A DNA stretch of 8,651 bases from Anaerolineae bacterium (GCA_016926985.1 JAFGNO010000100.1:1-8651), one strand, 5' to 3'; numbered from the stretch's first letter, positions 1 to 6,540 are shown. A program made the numbers and translations. The notes: generated by a model from the sequence alone, not told the origin.

Positions 1-6
1 AGGGAA

Positions 7-26
7 GGTCGCGCAGATGCGCGACC
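7..26. repeat. GC-rich hairpin at the window edge
   Basis: A perfect 8-bp inverted repeat (GGTCGCGC at 7-14, GCGCGACC at 19-26) closes a 4-base loop. No T-tract follows on either strand, so it does not look like an ordinary intrinsic terminator. It is followed by the GGGTGAGGGC string (29-38). From memory, such strings occur in dispersed intergenic repeats of several GC-rich bacteria, so this may be the end of one. The 14 codons open from base 2 to a TAA at 44-46 could alternatively be the tail of an upstream + strand gene, but this is too short to judge. Confidence 0.4.
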
Positions 27-107
27 AGGGTGAGGGCAAGAGGTAAAACCCACATATTATGCAGGTTTGAATTGTTTCCACCATAAGCATTCTTGCAAAA
101 GATTCGC

Positions 108-155
108 TATAGTCAAACCGGCTCGCTCTGTATGCAGCCGGTTTGCTGCATACAG
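108..155 (+). promoter_or_regulatory. Leader with possible -10 box and two competing hairpins
   Basis: A TATAGT box (108-113) could be a -10 element for the pterin cassette, but no good -35 lies at normal spacing. Downstream are two mutually exclusive stems. In the first, 114-122 (CAAACCGGC) pairs with 137-145 (GCCGGTTTG), 9 bp. In the second, 128-138 (CTGTATGCAGC) pairs with 145-155 (GCTGCATACAG), 11 bp with a 6-base loop. They share bases 137-138 and 145, so only one can form. There is no T-tract after the second stem, so a classic attenuator is not shown. The 11-bp arms could equally be a dyad operator. Pairings were read directly; function is inferred. Confidence 0.4.
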
Positions 156-182
156 GGATTGAGCATAGATGACAGGGATCAG

Positions 183-189
183 AAGGAGG
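183..189 (+). promoter_or_regulatory. Ribosome binding site setting the dehydratase start
   Basis: AAGGAGG lies 6 bases before the ATG at 196. It shows that the ATG at 196 is the true start rather than the in-frame ATG at 169, because the motif would lie inside the coding region if 169 were used. Confidence 0.8.
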
Positions 190-195
190 CAGACG

Positions 196-480
196 ATGGC
201 CTACAGCGCCGACCAGATCAAAAGCAAACTGGCCGAACACCATGGGTGGACACATGGTGAAGACGGGAAGCTGCACAAGGAATTCACCTTCAAGAACTTT
301 TCACGCGCCCTGCTTTTTGTGAACGCGGTAGGATTTCACGCAGAGCAGATCGACCACCACCCCGATATCTCAATTCACAGCTACAAACACGTGACGATCA
401 GTATGAAATCGCACGATGCAGACGCAATCACCGACCGCGATTTCCGGCTGGTTGAGCGCATCGAATCGATCCGCATTTGA
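196..480 (+). CDS. 4a-hydroxytetrahydrobiopterin dehydratase (pterin-4a-carbinolamine dehydratase)
   Basis: The product is a 94-residue soluble protein, the usual length for this family. It dehydrates the 4a-carbinolamine left after aromatic amino acid hydroxylation to quinonoid dihydropterin. The family signature is clear: W18, the F-x-F-x-x-F segment at 30-35, and HAEQIDHHPDI at 48-58 with the active-site pair H54-H55 followed by P56. The third active-site His is H73, in SHD where most members have THD, followed by a T-x-x-D element at 79-82. The Gly-Gly often found after THD is missing, a minor deviation. The start at 196 is fixed by a strong ribosome binding site. The next gene begins 15 bases downstream and looks like a dihydropteridine reductase, so a pterin-recycling role is more likely than the transcription cofactor role (DCoH) known in animals. 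No hydroxylase partner is visible here. Confidence 0.93.
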   Translation: MAYSADQIKSKLAEHHGWTHGEDGKLHKEFTFKNFSRALLFVNAVGFHAEQIDHHPDISIHSYKHVTISMKSHDADAITDRDFRLVERIESIRI

Positions 481-483
481 GTG

Positions 484-489
484 AAGGAG
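484..489 (+). promoter_or_regulatory. Ribosome binding site setting the SDR start
   Basis: AAGGAG sits 6 bases before the ATG at 496, in the 15-base gap after the dehydratase stop. It makes the in-frame GTG at 481 unlikely as the start. Confidence 0.75.
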
Positions 490-495
490 CATACA

Positions 496-1209
496 ATGAA
501 CGTTGAAGGCAAAGTTGTCTTGATCACCGGCGCCGCGGGCGGGCTGGGGCATGTTGTTGCGGAACGGTTTGCCCGGTCAGGGGCCAGGCTTGTGCTGGTC
601 GATCACAGTTCAGACTACCTGAACGAGCGCTGCGCTGACCTGAGAGACGGGTTTGACGCGTCCCTGATTGGCAACGTGGATGTCACCAGCCGCCGGTCTG
701 TCGAGGCCCTTGTGGAAACAATTCTGGCGCAGCACGGGCGGATCGACGTGCTGCTGAATATTGTCGGCGGATGGAGCGGCGGACAACCGCTCTGGGAAAC
801 CGATGACGAGACCTTTGACCGCATGATGAATCTGAATGCCCGGTCAGTTTTCCTGATGGCAAGCGCCGCAGCCCCGGTCATGATCGGGCAGGGAAGCGGC
901 AAGATCGTCAACATTGCCGCCAAACCGGGACTGGAAGCTGGCGCAACCAATGGCGCTTACTCGGCCTCCAAGAGCGCGGTGATAAGACTGACCGAGTCAC
1001 TGGCTGACGGTTTGAAGGCGCATGGGATCAATGTCAACTGCGTCCTGCCTTCAATCATCGACACGCAGCCCAACCGGGACGCCATGCCAAAAGCCGATTT
1101 TAGCAAATGGGTTTCGCCGGACGCGCTGGCCGATGTGCTGCTCTTCCTGTCGTCAGACGCTGCGCGGGCGATCCATGGGGCAGCTATCCCGGTTTACGGG
1201 CGTGTATGA
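496..1209 (+). CDS. Short-chain dehydrogenase, quinonoid dihydropteridine reductase-like
   Basis: The product is a 237-residue Rossmann-fold SDR. The nucleotide loop TGAAGGLG is at 11-18 and an acidic residue (D36) ends beta-2, which favours NAD(H). The active-site Y155-x-x-x-K159 is in YSASK. The Ser expected 13 residues before the Tyr is A142, so the classical Ser-Tyr-Lys triad is incomplete. Mammalian dihydropteridine reductase also naturally carries Ala there. Two further distinctive stretches match the human enzyme as I remember it: GGWSGG at 91-96 (human GGWAGG) and MPKADFSKW at 197-205 (human MPEADFSSW), the latter preceded by LP..-DT-x-x-NR. With the dehydratase immediately upstream in the same operon, NADH-dependent reduction of quinonoid dihydropterin is a reasonable hypothesis. 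Automatic annotation would probably say only SDR family oxidoreductase or 3-oxoacyl-ACP reductase. SDR identity is certain; the substrate is inferred. Confidence 0.9.
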   Translation: MNVEGKVVLITGAAGGLGHVVAERFARSGARLVLVDHSSDYLNERCADLRDGFDASLIGNVDVTSRRSVEALVETILAQHGRIDVLLNIVGGWSGGQPLWETDDETFDRMMNLNARSVFLMASAAAPVMIGQGSGKIVNIAAKPGLEAGATNGAYSASKSAVIRLTESLADGLKAHGINVNCVLPSIIDTQPNRDAMPKADFSKWVSPDALADVLLFLSSDAARAIHGAAIPVYGRV

Positions 1210-1229
1210 CCCGGCTTTGCGGCAAATTG

Positions 1230-1238
1230 TGTTATACT
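1230..1238 (+). promoter_or_regulatory. Extended -10 promoter before the L,D-transpeptidase gene
   Basis: TG-T-TATACT is an extended -10 element (TG at 1230-1231, hexamer at 1233-1238). It lies 34 bases before the start codon at 1273, in the 63-base gap after the SDR gene. No convincing -35 is seen at 16-18 bases, which extended -10 promoters tolerate. A start of transcription near 1245 would give a short leader. No terminator is seen between the SDR gene and this site. Confidence 0.45.
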
Positions 1239-1272
1239 TGCGCCAATCAATGGCCTGTATAGTGGATGGTTT

Positions 1273-2334
1273 ATGGTATCACGACGTGACATTCTTCGAT
1301 CAATCGGGCTGATTGGCCTGGGCACAACAGCCGCCGCGCTGACCAGACCGGCAAATAGTTTAGCTGCGCCATCAGCCAGAACCCCGATCAACACCTTCCA
1401 GCGCTGGAACGGCCAGCCCCTTGCTCGAATCACCGGTGAATACCAGCGCGTGCGGGCTGAACCCTCTGTCGATTCGGAGATCTCAAAAATGCTTGCCCGG
1501 AATGATGTCGTCCGGGTGAAAAAAGTGGTCAAGGGCCAGCAGGTTTTCTATAACTGCGATGACTGGCTGGAGACAAAGTATGGCTATATCTACGCCTCGC
1601 TGGTCCAGCCGATGTACTACCACCTGCCTGAAGTACCGGAACCCGACCTGGGGGATGGGCGCTGGGCCGAACTGATCATGCCCACCTCTGAGGCTTTCCG
1701 CGTGCCCGATCCGAGCAATAAGGACGCCTCGGCAGACCTGGTTTTCTATGGCAATATCTTCCGCGTGACCGACCTGGTGACCGGGGCAGATAGAAAATCA
1801 TGGTACAAGGTCCGCGAGATTTACCAGACGATCTATATCCGGGCGACTCATCTCCGGCTGATCCCCGATGAAGAGATGGCCCCGATCACACCCGGCATTT
1901 CACCGGAAAATAAACACCTGGTCATCAACCTGACCGAGCAGTCAATCACAGCCTATGAATACGATCAGCCCGTCTGGACCTACCCGATGTCGAGCGGGAT
2001 CACACCCGGCGATACACCGGAAGGGCGACACTGGATTTTTGACAAGCGGGTCAGCGACCGGATGGTCGCCAGCCTGGCCTCCGATGAACCGGGTTTCTAC
2101 AATCTTCCTGGCATACCTTTTGTCTGCTATTTCACCATGGAGGGTGTGGGAACCCACGGCACCTACTGGCATAATGACTTCGGGCGCGAGCGCAGCCACG
2201 GCTGCGTCAACCTGCCCAACGAGGGGGCAAAGTGGCTCTGGCGCTGGTCGGATCCCCACCCGCCTGTCACAGAATTGTATTACCGCCCCGCCAGCCTGCT
2301 TCAGGCCACCCGGATCGAAGTGATCCGGCCCTGA
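1273..2334 (+). CDS. Tat-exported L,D-transpeptidase (YkuD domain) with SH3-like N-terminal region
   Basis: The product is a 353-residue cell-envelope enzyme expected to form 3-3 peptidoglycan cross-links or attach proteins to peptide stems. The N-terminus has a twin-arginine signal: SRRDILR at 3-9, a hydrophobic stretch at about 11-22, and a likely cleavage site after SLA (29-31). Residues about 45-113 and 137-198 look like two bacterial SH3-type wall-binding modules; this is judged from composition and spacing. The YkuD catalytic domain runs from about 213 to 330, with H295 in GTHG and the signature SHGCVN at 308-313. The nucleophile is C311, and all key residues are intact. The start ATG has only a weak ribosome binding site but begins exactly at the Tat signal. 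The YwiC-like gene follows after 35 bases. The protein is probably folded in the cytoplasm before export. Confidence 0.93.
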   Translation: MVSRRDILRSIGLIGLGTTAAALTRPANSLAAPSARTPINTFQRWNGQPLARITGEYQRVRAEPSVDSEISKMLARNDVVRVKKVVKGQQVFYNCDDWLETKYGYIYASLVQPMYYHLPEVPEPDLGDGRWAELIMPTSEAFRVPDPSNKDASADLVFYGNIFRVTDLVTGADRKSWYKVREIYQTIYIRATHLRLIPDEEMAPITPGISPENKHLVINLTEQSITAYEYDQPVWTYPMSSGITPGDTPEGRHWIFDKRVSDRMVASLASDEPGFYNLPGIPFVCYFTMEGVGTHGTYWHNDFGRERSHGCVNLPNEGAKWLWRWSDPHPPVTELYYRPASLLQATRIEVIRP

Positions 2335-2369
2335 CAGATTACAAGCCAGCACTACAGGCTAACCCGGTC

Positions 2370-3197
2370 ATGAAGGCAACGGTTCTCCGACGAATCAAGC
2401 TTATCCTGCCATCTGAACACGGCTCATGGTCGCTGATGCTGACCCCGTTCATCATTGGCGCAGGAATTGCCGTGGTCCGCGGCGGTGCTCCCGGCGCTTC
2501 CCGGGGTGTGATCCTGTGCCTGATCGCCGTCCTCGCCATTTTCTTCCTGCGCCAGCCCATCACGCTCATCTGGCGGATTGGACGCGGGAAAGCGCGAAAA
2601 GCGGACCTGACCGCCGCCTGGTTCTGGAGCCTGGTACTGGTCGGGGCAGCCGCCCTGGCAGGAGCCGGACTGCTGGCGCTGGGACGCTGGCAGGTTGCCT
2701 GGCTCGCCATTCCAGCGCTGGGCGTGTTGTTGCTAACGCTGCTCATAACCAGTGTGACCGGCCCGCGGAACCTGTTCGTGGAGCTGGCCGGTGTGGCGGG
2801 GCTGGCTCTGGCTGCGCCTGCTGCTTACGTATCTGCCACCGCCGAACTGGATGCGCCGGGATGGCTGACCTGGGGGATCAGCGCGCTCCACAACCTGACC
2901 AGCGTGCTCTATGTCCGGCTGAGAATAGACGACCGGCACGGTCGCGCCTCGTCCCGGCAGGCATGGTGGGTAGTGGCAGCGCATATTGCCTCGTTTGGCA
3001 TCATCAGCACAGCGCTGTGGCTTGGCTGGATACCGTGGCTGGTGGCCATCGTAGTTGGCCTGCTCCTCATCCGGGCAATTGTAATCGCCTGGCGGCGGCC
3101 TTTGCTTGACAATGTCAGGCGGTTCGGGTTCACCGAGATGGGTCTGGCATTTGCATTCGCGGCAGCCGTGATACTGGCGTATGCTTTTATGCGGTAA
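2370..3197 (+). CDS. YwiC-like polytopic membrane protein
   Basis: The product is a 275-residue integral membrane protein. The N-terminal LPSEHGSWSLMLTPF (13-27) matches the family hallmark, a Pro-x-x-His-Gly-x-Trp motif just before the first membrane segment. Further conserved-looking parts are GPRN (131-134) opening a membrane helix, HNLTSVLYVRLRI (174-186) and RFGFTEMG (251-258) before the last helix. Hydrophobic stretches suggest roughly eight or nine transmembrane segments (about 22-36, 46-68, 83-104, 108-129, 134-155, 165-183, 199-217, 219-241, 256-274). The family's biochemical function is unknown to me; in Bacillus subtilis ywiC lies near nitrate respiration genes. The ATG at 2370 is chosen because it begins just before the hallmark motif. 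The reading frame is open back to 2232 but that stretch overlaps the transpeptidase gene. The ribosome binding site is weak. It probably shares a transcript with the transpeptidase. Confidence 0.85.
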   Translation: MKATVLRRIKLILPSEHGSWSLMLTPFIIGAGIAVVRGGAPGASRGVILCLIAVLAIFFLRQPITLIWRIGRGKARKADLTAAWFWSLVLVGAAALAGAGLLALGRWQVAWLAIPALGVLLLTLLITSVTGPRNLFVELAGVAGLALAAPAAYVSATAELDAPGWLTWGISALHNLTSVLYVRLRIDDRHGRASSRQAWWVVAAHIASFGIISTALWLGWIPWLVAIVVGLLLIRAIVIAWRRPLLDNVRRFGFTEMGLAFAFAAAVILAYAFMR

Positions 3198-3264
3198 GCG
3201 ATTCCCCGCCTGAACAGGAGCGAATTGACCGGCCCACCGGAGCCGAGAACAGGAGAAACACAGG

Positions 3265-3492
3265 ATGAGCAGGGTTAATGAGAGCTACGTGGTGATGCGC
3301 CAGTGGGAAGAAAACGCCGGGTTGCACGAAACCCCGACGCCATTTGCCTCGCTGGATGAGTTGTTCGACCTGTGCCTGAAAACCGGGGAACACCCGCTGG
3401 TTGACCGGGTTGTGATCAGGGGCGTGGATGACAAGGGCAATGACCAGATGCTGGTTCTGTCCTTCCAGTCGATCACGCGGCAAAACGGGTAA
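3265..3492 (+). CDS. Small hypothetical protein, 75 residues
   Basis: I do not recognise this protein. It is a soluble, acidic-looking 75-residue product with no membrane segment, signal peptide or Cys-pair metal site. AGGAG (3251-3255) stands 9 bases before the ATG. The pattern of an aromatic-rich N-terminus, an amphipathic segment around 28-40 (SLDELFDLCLKTG), then strand-like VDRVVIRG (46-53) and QMLVLSFQSI (61-70) separated by an acidic turn suggests a compact alpha/beta fold. It lies 67 bases after the YwiC-like gene on the same strand and ends 8 bases before the convergent kinase stop. Base composition and the ribosome binding site support a real gene; the antisense frames here look like shadows. 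No function is proposed. Confidence 0.65.
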   Translation: MSRVNESYVVMRQWEENAGLHETPTPFASLDELFDLCLKTGEHPLVDRVVIRGVDDKGNDQMLVLSFQSITRQNG

Positions 3493-3500
3493 TCCTGCGC

Positions 3501-4763
3501 TTATCCTTCTCTCGTCACAGGCAGGGCCAGCGTGAAGCGGCTCCCTTCTCCCAGACCAGGGCTTTCTGCCCAGATACGCCCGCCATGGCGTTCAACAATT
3601 GCCCTGGCAATCGCCAACCCCAGCCCCAGCCCCCCGTGATGGCGGGTCATCGGGTCCTCAACCTGGTAAAACTGCTCGAATATCTTTTCACACTGGTCTT
3701 TTGCGATCCCCAGGCCGTTATCCCGCACAATCACCCAGTATTCGCTGTCGTGGCGCTCAGCAGATATCATGATCACCCCACCGGGCGGGGCAAACTTCAC
3801 GGCATTATTCAGCACATTGGTCAGCGCCATCGCCAGCCGCGCCCGGTCGGCCCGCAGTTCGACCGGCTCCTCAGGGATTTCTATCTCAAAAATCTGGTCT
3901 TTCGCTTCAGCAAGCCGCTTGATATCCGCATAGGCCGACTGCATGATCTCGTGAAGCGGCACCGGTGCAAAATCCAGTTCGCTCTCATCGATCTGGACAT
4001 AGCGCAGGTTGGTCATCCCCTCGATTAAGCTGCGCATCTGGAGCGCGCTGTCCAGCACCATCTGGGCATGGTCACTTAACTCGCCGTGCGAATCCTCGCG
4101 CAGCACCGTTGCATAACCCAGGATCACACCCAGCGGCGTACGCAGTTCGTGAGAGGCCACAGCGATAAAATCCGATTTGAGTTTATTCAGCCGATCCAGG
4201 TCCGCGTAGGCCTCTTCAAGCGAGTTAACCAGCTGGGCTTTTTCAATGGCGACCGCCGCCTGAGAGGCCAGCGCCGAGATAAACCGGATATCGTCATCGT
4301 CATAACGCCCATCCTGCTTGTTAAGGACTTCCAGCACGCCGACCAGTTGTTCGCGCTTGCGCATCGGCACGCCCAGAATGGAACGGGTCTCGAACTTGGT
4401 CTCCTCATCGACCCCGGTGTAATGGCGAGGGTCAGCCTTGACATTGTCAATGATCAGCGCCCGGTCTTCCTTGATGATCGACCCGGCAATGCTGCCCTCC
4501 AGCGGCACCACCATGCCGATCAACTGCCTGCCCGATTCGCCGGTTGCGGCTGTAAACACCAGGTCATTGGTATTTTTATCGATCAAAAGGATCGAGGCTG
4601 CTTCCGAATCGGTTATCTCCGCCGCAATTTCCATCAGGTAATGCAGCAGGGGGTCAAGCTGGTGCATGGCATTCATCACCAGGCTGATCTCAACCAACTG
4701 GTTTAAGACTCTCAACTGCTTGGCCAGCGTCTGTCCATCAAGATTAGCAGTCAAAGCGATCAC
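3501..4763 (-). CDS. GAF-domain sensor histidine kinase
   Basis: The product is a 420-residue cytosolic two-component sensor kinase with no membrane segment or signal peptide. A GAF domain spans about 36-176, with the usual LEGSIAGSII, DPRHY and VPM-x-x-x-x-x-VGVLEVLNK landmarks. A short coiled linker leads to a HisKA domain whose H-box SHELRTPLG (204-212) contains the phosphorylated H205. The ATPase domain has an N-box NVLNNAVKF (316-324), a G1 box DNGLGI (348-353), an F-box (FEQFYQ, 362-367) and a G2 box GGLGLGLAI (377-385). All catalytic boxes look intact. The start codon is GTG, with a GGTGA element about 9 bases upstream; it follows a good promoter. No response regulator or receiver domain is in the window, so it is an orphan here. 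The GAF ligand cannot be predicted from sequence alone. Confidence 0.93.
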   Translation of the reverse strand: MIALTANLDGQTLAKQLRVLNQLVEISLVMNAMHQLDPLLHYLMEIAAEITDSEAASILLIDKNTNDLVFTAATGESGRQLIGMVVPLEGSIAGSIIKEDRALIIDNVKADPRHYTGVDEETKFETRSILGVPMRKREQLVGVLEVLNKQDGRYDDDDIRFISALASQAAVAIEKAQLVNSLEEAYADLDRLNKLKSDFIAVASHELRTPLGVILGYATVLREDSHGELSDHAQMVLDSALQMRSLIEGMTNLRYVQIDESELDFAPVPLHEIMQSAYADIKRLAEAKDQIFEIEIPEEPVELRADRARLAMALTNVLNNAVKFAPPGGVIMISAERHDSEYWVIVRDNGLGIAKDQCEKIFEQFYQVEDPMTRHHGGLGLGLAIARAIVERHGGRIWAESPGLGEGSRFTLALPVTREG

Positions 4764-4788
4764 CTTTGTATTTCACCAAACCTGCCTT

Positions 4789-4817
4789 ACTCTACATGAC
4801 AAACAAGCCTATGACAA
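4789..4817 (-). promoter_or_regulatory. Sigma-70-type promoter of the sensor kinase gene
   Basis: On the minus strand TTGTCA (4817-4812, five of six -35 consensus bases) is separated by 17 bases from TAGAGT (4794-4789, four of six -10 bases). Transcription would start near 4782, giving a leader of about 19 bases that holds the GGTGA ribosome binding site before the GTG at 4763. It lies in the 93-base gap after the upstream oxidoreductase gene, so the kinase can be transcribed separately from it. Confidence 0.55.
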
Positions 4818-4856
4818 TGCGAAAATCACACACCAAAGCCAGGTCGAGAGCCACAT

Positions 4857-5921
4857 TCACACTGGGGGCAGCGCATCAACCAGGGTGGTTTCGGGGAGGT
4901 CGTTGATAAACCCCGATCCTAATCCCTGTGATGGCGACAGAGCGCCAACCGGCCTGGCAGCCAATAGACACTCAACAGCGCGAACCCCGGCAACTGCTGT
5001 GAAGCGGTATGCCTCCATCGTTTCCAGCCACATCTCACAGGACTCCCGGTCTCCGGCAGAAGCCCGCACCCAGAGGTAGGATCGCCCGTGCTGAAGCGCA
5101 GACTCGTCCGGTCCTTTGACGGTCCAATCAACCAGTTTCTGGTAGAAGCGGCGCAGGGGTTTGACCCGCATGACAGCCTGGGCCAGGCCCCCGGCAAGCC
5201 GGATAAACCGGATCGCGTCCGGGTGGTAGGCAAAATAGGTGGTGATGTTGGGGATGCCCGTTGTGCGGGAGGCGGTTGCAAGGTCGCCCCAGGGCAGGGC
5301 CAGCGCCAGCCGTTCACCATGCGGGAAGTGGATGGTGCGGACATCGCGACCTAACCGGCAGGGCACCAGGTCGCCATCCCTGCGAATCAGCCCGCCCACC
5401 GCCAGGATTTCCAGCATGGATTTGGTGGTCCCTGCGCTGGCTTTCCCGATGGCGCATACCCCCAGTTCCAACCGGTCTGCGCCGGGGAGCCGGGCAGCGG
5501 TCTGCGCAATCAGGCAGTCCGAGGGGATAACATCAAAGCCCAGCCCGGAGATCAGGAAGACTCCCCGGCGCTGCGCTGCTTCACCGTGTGAAAAGGTATA
5601 TTCGAAAACCGGCACCTCGCCGGTCAGGTCGACATAGTTTGTGCCAGAAGCCAGGCAGGCGCGGATCATGGGGGCGGCGGTGATCGTATAGGGCCCGGCA
5701 GCGTGAAAGACCAGATCAACATCTGACAGATGGCGGGCGATCAGTGCTTCGTCTTTCAGATCAAATACAACGAAATCAAGACCCAGCGACTCGGCTAATG
5801 CGGACAGTTTGTCGGAGTTGCGCCCGGCAAGCAGCGGTTTGTGCCCACGGCTGACTGCTTCTCTTGCAAGCAGTTCACCGGTGAAGCCATAAGCGCCATA
5901 GAGCATCCAGGCTGGAGTCAT
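4857..5921 (-). CDS. Saccharopine dehydrogenase-like NAD(P)-binding oxidoreductase
   Basis: The product is a 354-residue soluble oxidoreductase. The N-terminal Rossmann domain shows GAYGFTG at 9-15, AGR at 32-34 (Arg after beta-2, pointing to NADP), HAAGPY at 73-78 and NYVDLTGE at 95-102. These are hallmarks of the saccharopine dehydrogenase NADP-binding family, including the mycobacterial trans-acting enoyl reductases, which are somewhat longer (about 420 residues from memory). The C-terminal half has no motif I can assign. True lysine-pathway saccharopine dehydrogenase is unlikely, since this fold is widely reused and no lysine genes are nearby. The ATG overlaps the epimerase stop as ATGA (5918-5921), so translation is probably coupled. 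There is no membrane anchor. Family membership is well supported; the substrate is unknown, with a lipid or polyketide reductase role one possibility. Confidence 0.82.
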   Translation of the reverse strand: MTPAWMLYGAYGFTGELLAREAVSRGHKPLLAGRNSDKLSALAESLGLDFVVFDLKDEALIARHLSDVDLVFHAAGPYTITAAPMIRACLASGTNYVDLTGEVPVFEYTFSHGEAAQRRGVFLISGLGFDVIPSDCLIAQTAARLPGADRLELGVCAIGKASAGTTKSMLEILAVGGLIRRDGDLVPCRLGRDVRTIHFPHGERLALALPWGDLATASRTTGIPNITTYFAYHPDAIRFIRLAGGLAQAVMRVKPLRRFYQKLVDWTVKGPDESALQHGRSYLWVRASAGDRESCEMWLETMEAYRFTAVAGVRAVECLLAARPVGALSPSQGLGSGFINDLPETTLVDALPPV

Positions 5922-6478
5922 GGGGCCATCCGGAACGGGGAAACAAACGCCGCAAAGGGGATCAGGCTGCGGTCTTTTTCAGAGAGCAGCGGATCGGCGG
6001 CAGGCCAGGGGATCGCCAGCGACGGCGAGTTCCAGAGGATGCCGGTATCGGCCTCCCGCGCATAATAAGCATCCACTTTATAGGAGAGAATGCAGTTATC
6101 CGTCAGCGTACTAAACCCGTGGGCAAAGCCCTTTGGCACATAGGCCAAGTTCATTTTTGCTGCCGACAGTTCAACCGCGTCCCACTGCCCAAAAGTGGGC
6201 GAGTCGGTACGCAGGTCCACAAACACGTCCCAGATCACACCAGAGAGGGCGCGGAGCAGTTTGGTCTGAGTATGCGGCGGAAGCTGGAAATGCAGCCCGC
6301 GCACAACCCCTCGCTGACGAGAAAGGGACTGGTTATCCTGCACCCAGTCTATAACCATGCCTCTCTCCGCAAACAGGTCGGCGCGGTAGGTCTCGACAAA
6401 ATAGCCTCGCTCGTCCTCAATGGGCGAAAGCGTGATTTCATATGCTCCGGGCAGTTTCAGGGGAATGATGGTTATCAC
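5918..6478 (-). CDS. rfbC: dTDP-4-dehydrorhamnose 3,5-epimerase
   Basis: The product is a 186-residue cupin enzyme that epimerises dTDP-4-dehydro-6-deoxyglucose at C3 and C5, the third step of dTDP-L-rhamnose synthesis. Family landmarks appear in order: DERGYF at 22-27, QDNQS (47-51), RGLHFQ at 60-65 with the general base H63, IWDVFVDLR at 82-90, SPTFGQW (93-99), YVPKGFAHGF at 113-122 and YKVDAYYA at 133-140 with Y133. I chose the GTG at 6478 because it gives the family's normal N-terminus (a beta strand then LPG) and places H63 and Y133 at the numbering I recall for the Salmonella enzyme. A TTG at 6502 would add eight residues made partly from a GGAGAGG ribosome binding site. The other three rhamnose genes are absent from the window. 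It is translationally coupled to the downstream oxidoreductase. Confidence 0.92.
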   Translation of the reverse strand: MITIIPLKLPGAYEITLSPIEDERGYFVETYRADLFAERGMVIDWVQDNQSLSRQRGVVRGLHFQLPPHTQTKLLRALSGVIWDVFVDLRTDSPTFGQWDAVELSAAKMNLAYVPKGFAHGFSTLTDNCILSYKVDAYYAREADTGILWNSPSLAIPWPAADPLLSEKDRSLIPFAAFVSPFRMAP

Positions 6479-6510
6479 GGATGGGAATCCCTCTCCAGGC
6501 AAATGGCTGT

Positions 6511-6523
6511 TGACTGGCAGTCA
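6511..6523. repeat. Small inverted repeat in the epimerase leader
   Basis: TGACT-GGC-AGTCA forms a 5-bp dyad between the proposed transcription start (about 6534) and the epimerase start codon. Its position fits an operator or a weak hairpin, but a 5-bp dyad can arise by chance. Confidence 0.25.
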
Positions 6524-6540
6524 CAGGCTTGAGGCTAAAT

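Noticed and set aside
7..26. Intrinsic terminator at the left edge
   Set aside because: The stem is good but no T-run follows it on either strand.
615..950. Minus-strand frame antisense to the SDR gene
   Set aside because: No motif or start signal; the + strand carries a complete SDR with all main landmarks.
2232..2369. N-terminal extension of the YwiC-like gene into the transpeptidase gene
   Set aside because: The 46 extra residues are out-of-frame shadow of the transpeptidase with no family similarity. The ATG at 2370 gives the normal family N-terminus.
4086..4706. 206-codon + strand frame antisense to the sensor kinase
   Set aside because: Its product has no recognisable motif, while the opposite strand encodes an intact GAF-HisKA-HATPase kinase.
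5239..5637. Several + strand frames antisense to the saccharopine dehydrogenase-like gene
   Set aside because: They are Arg/Pro/Ser-rich shadows typical of GC-rich antisense frames, without ribosome binding sites.
6479..6502. TTG start at 6502 for the rhamnose epimerase
   Set aside because: It would translate the GGAGAGG ribosome binding site and add eight unusual residues. The GTG at 6478 fits the family start and its active-site numbering.
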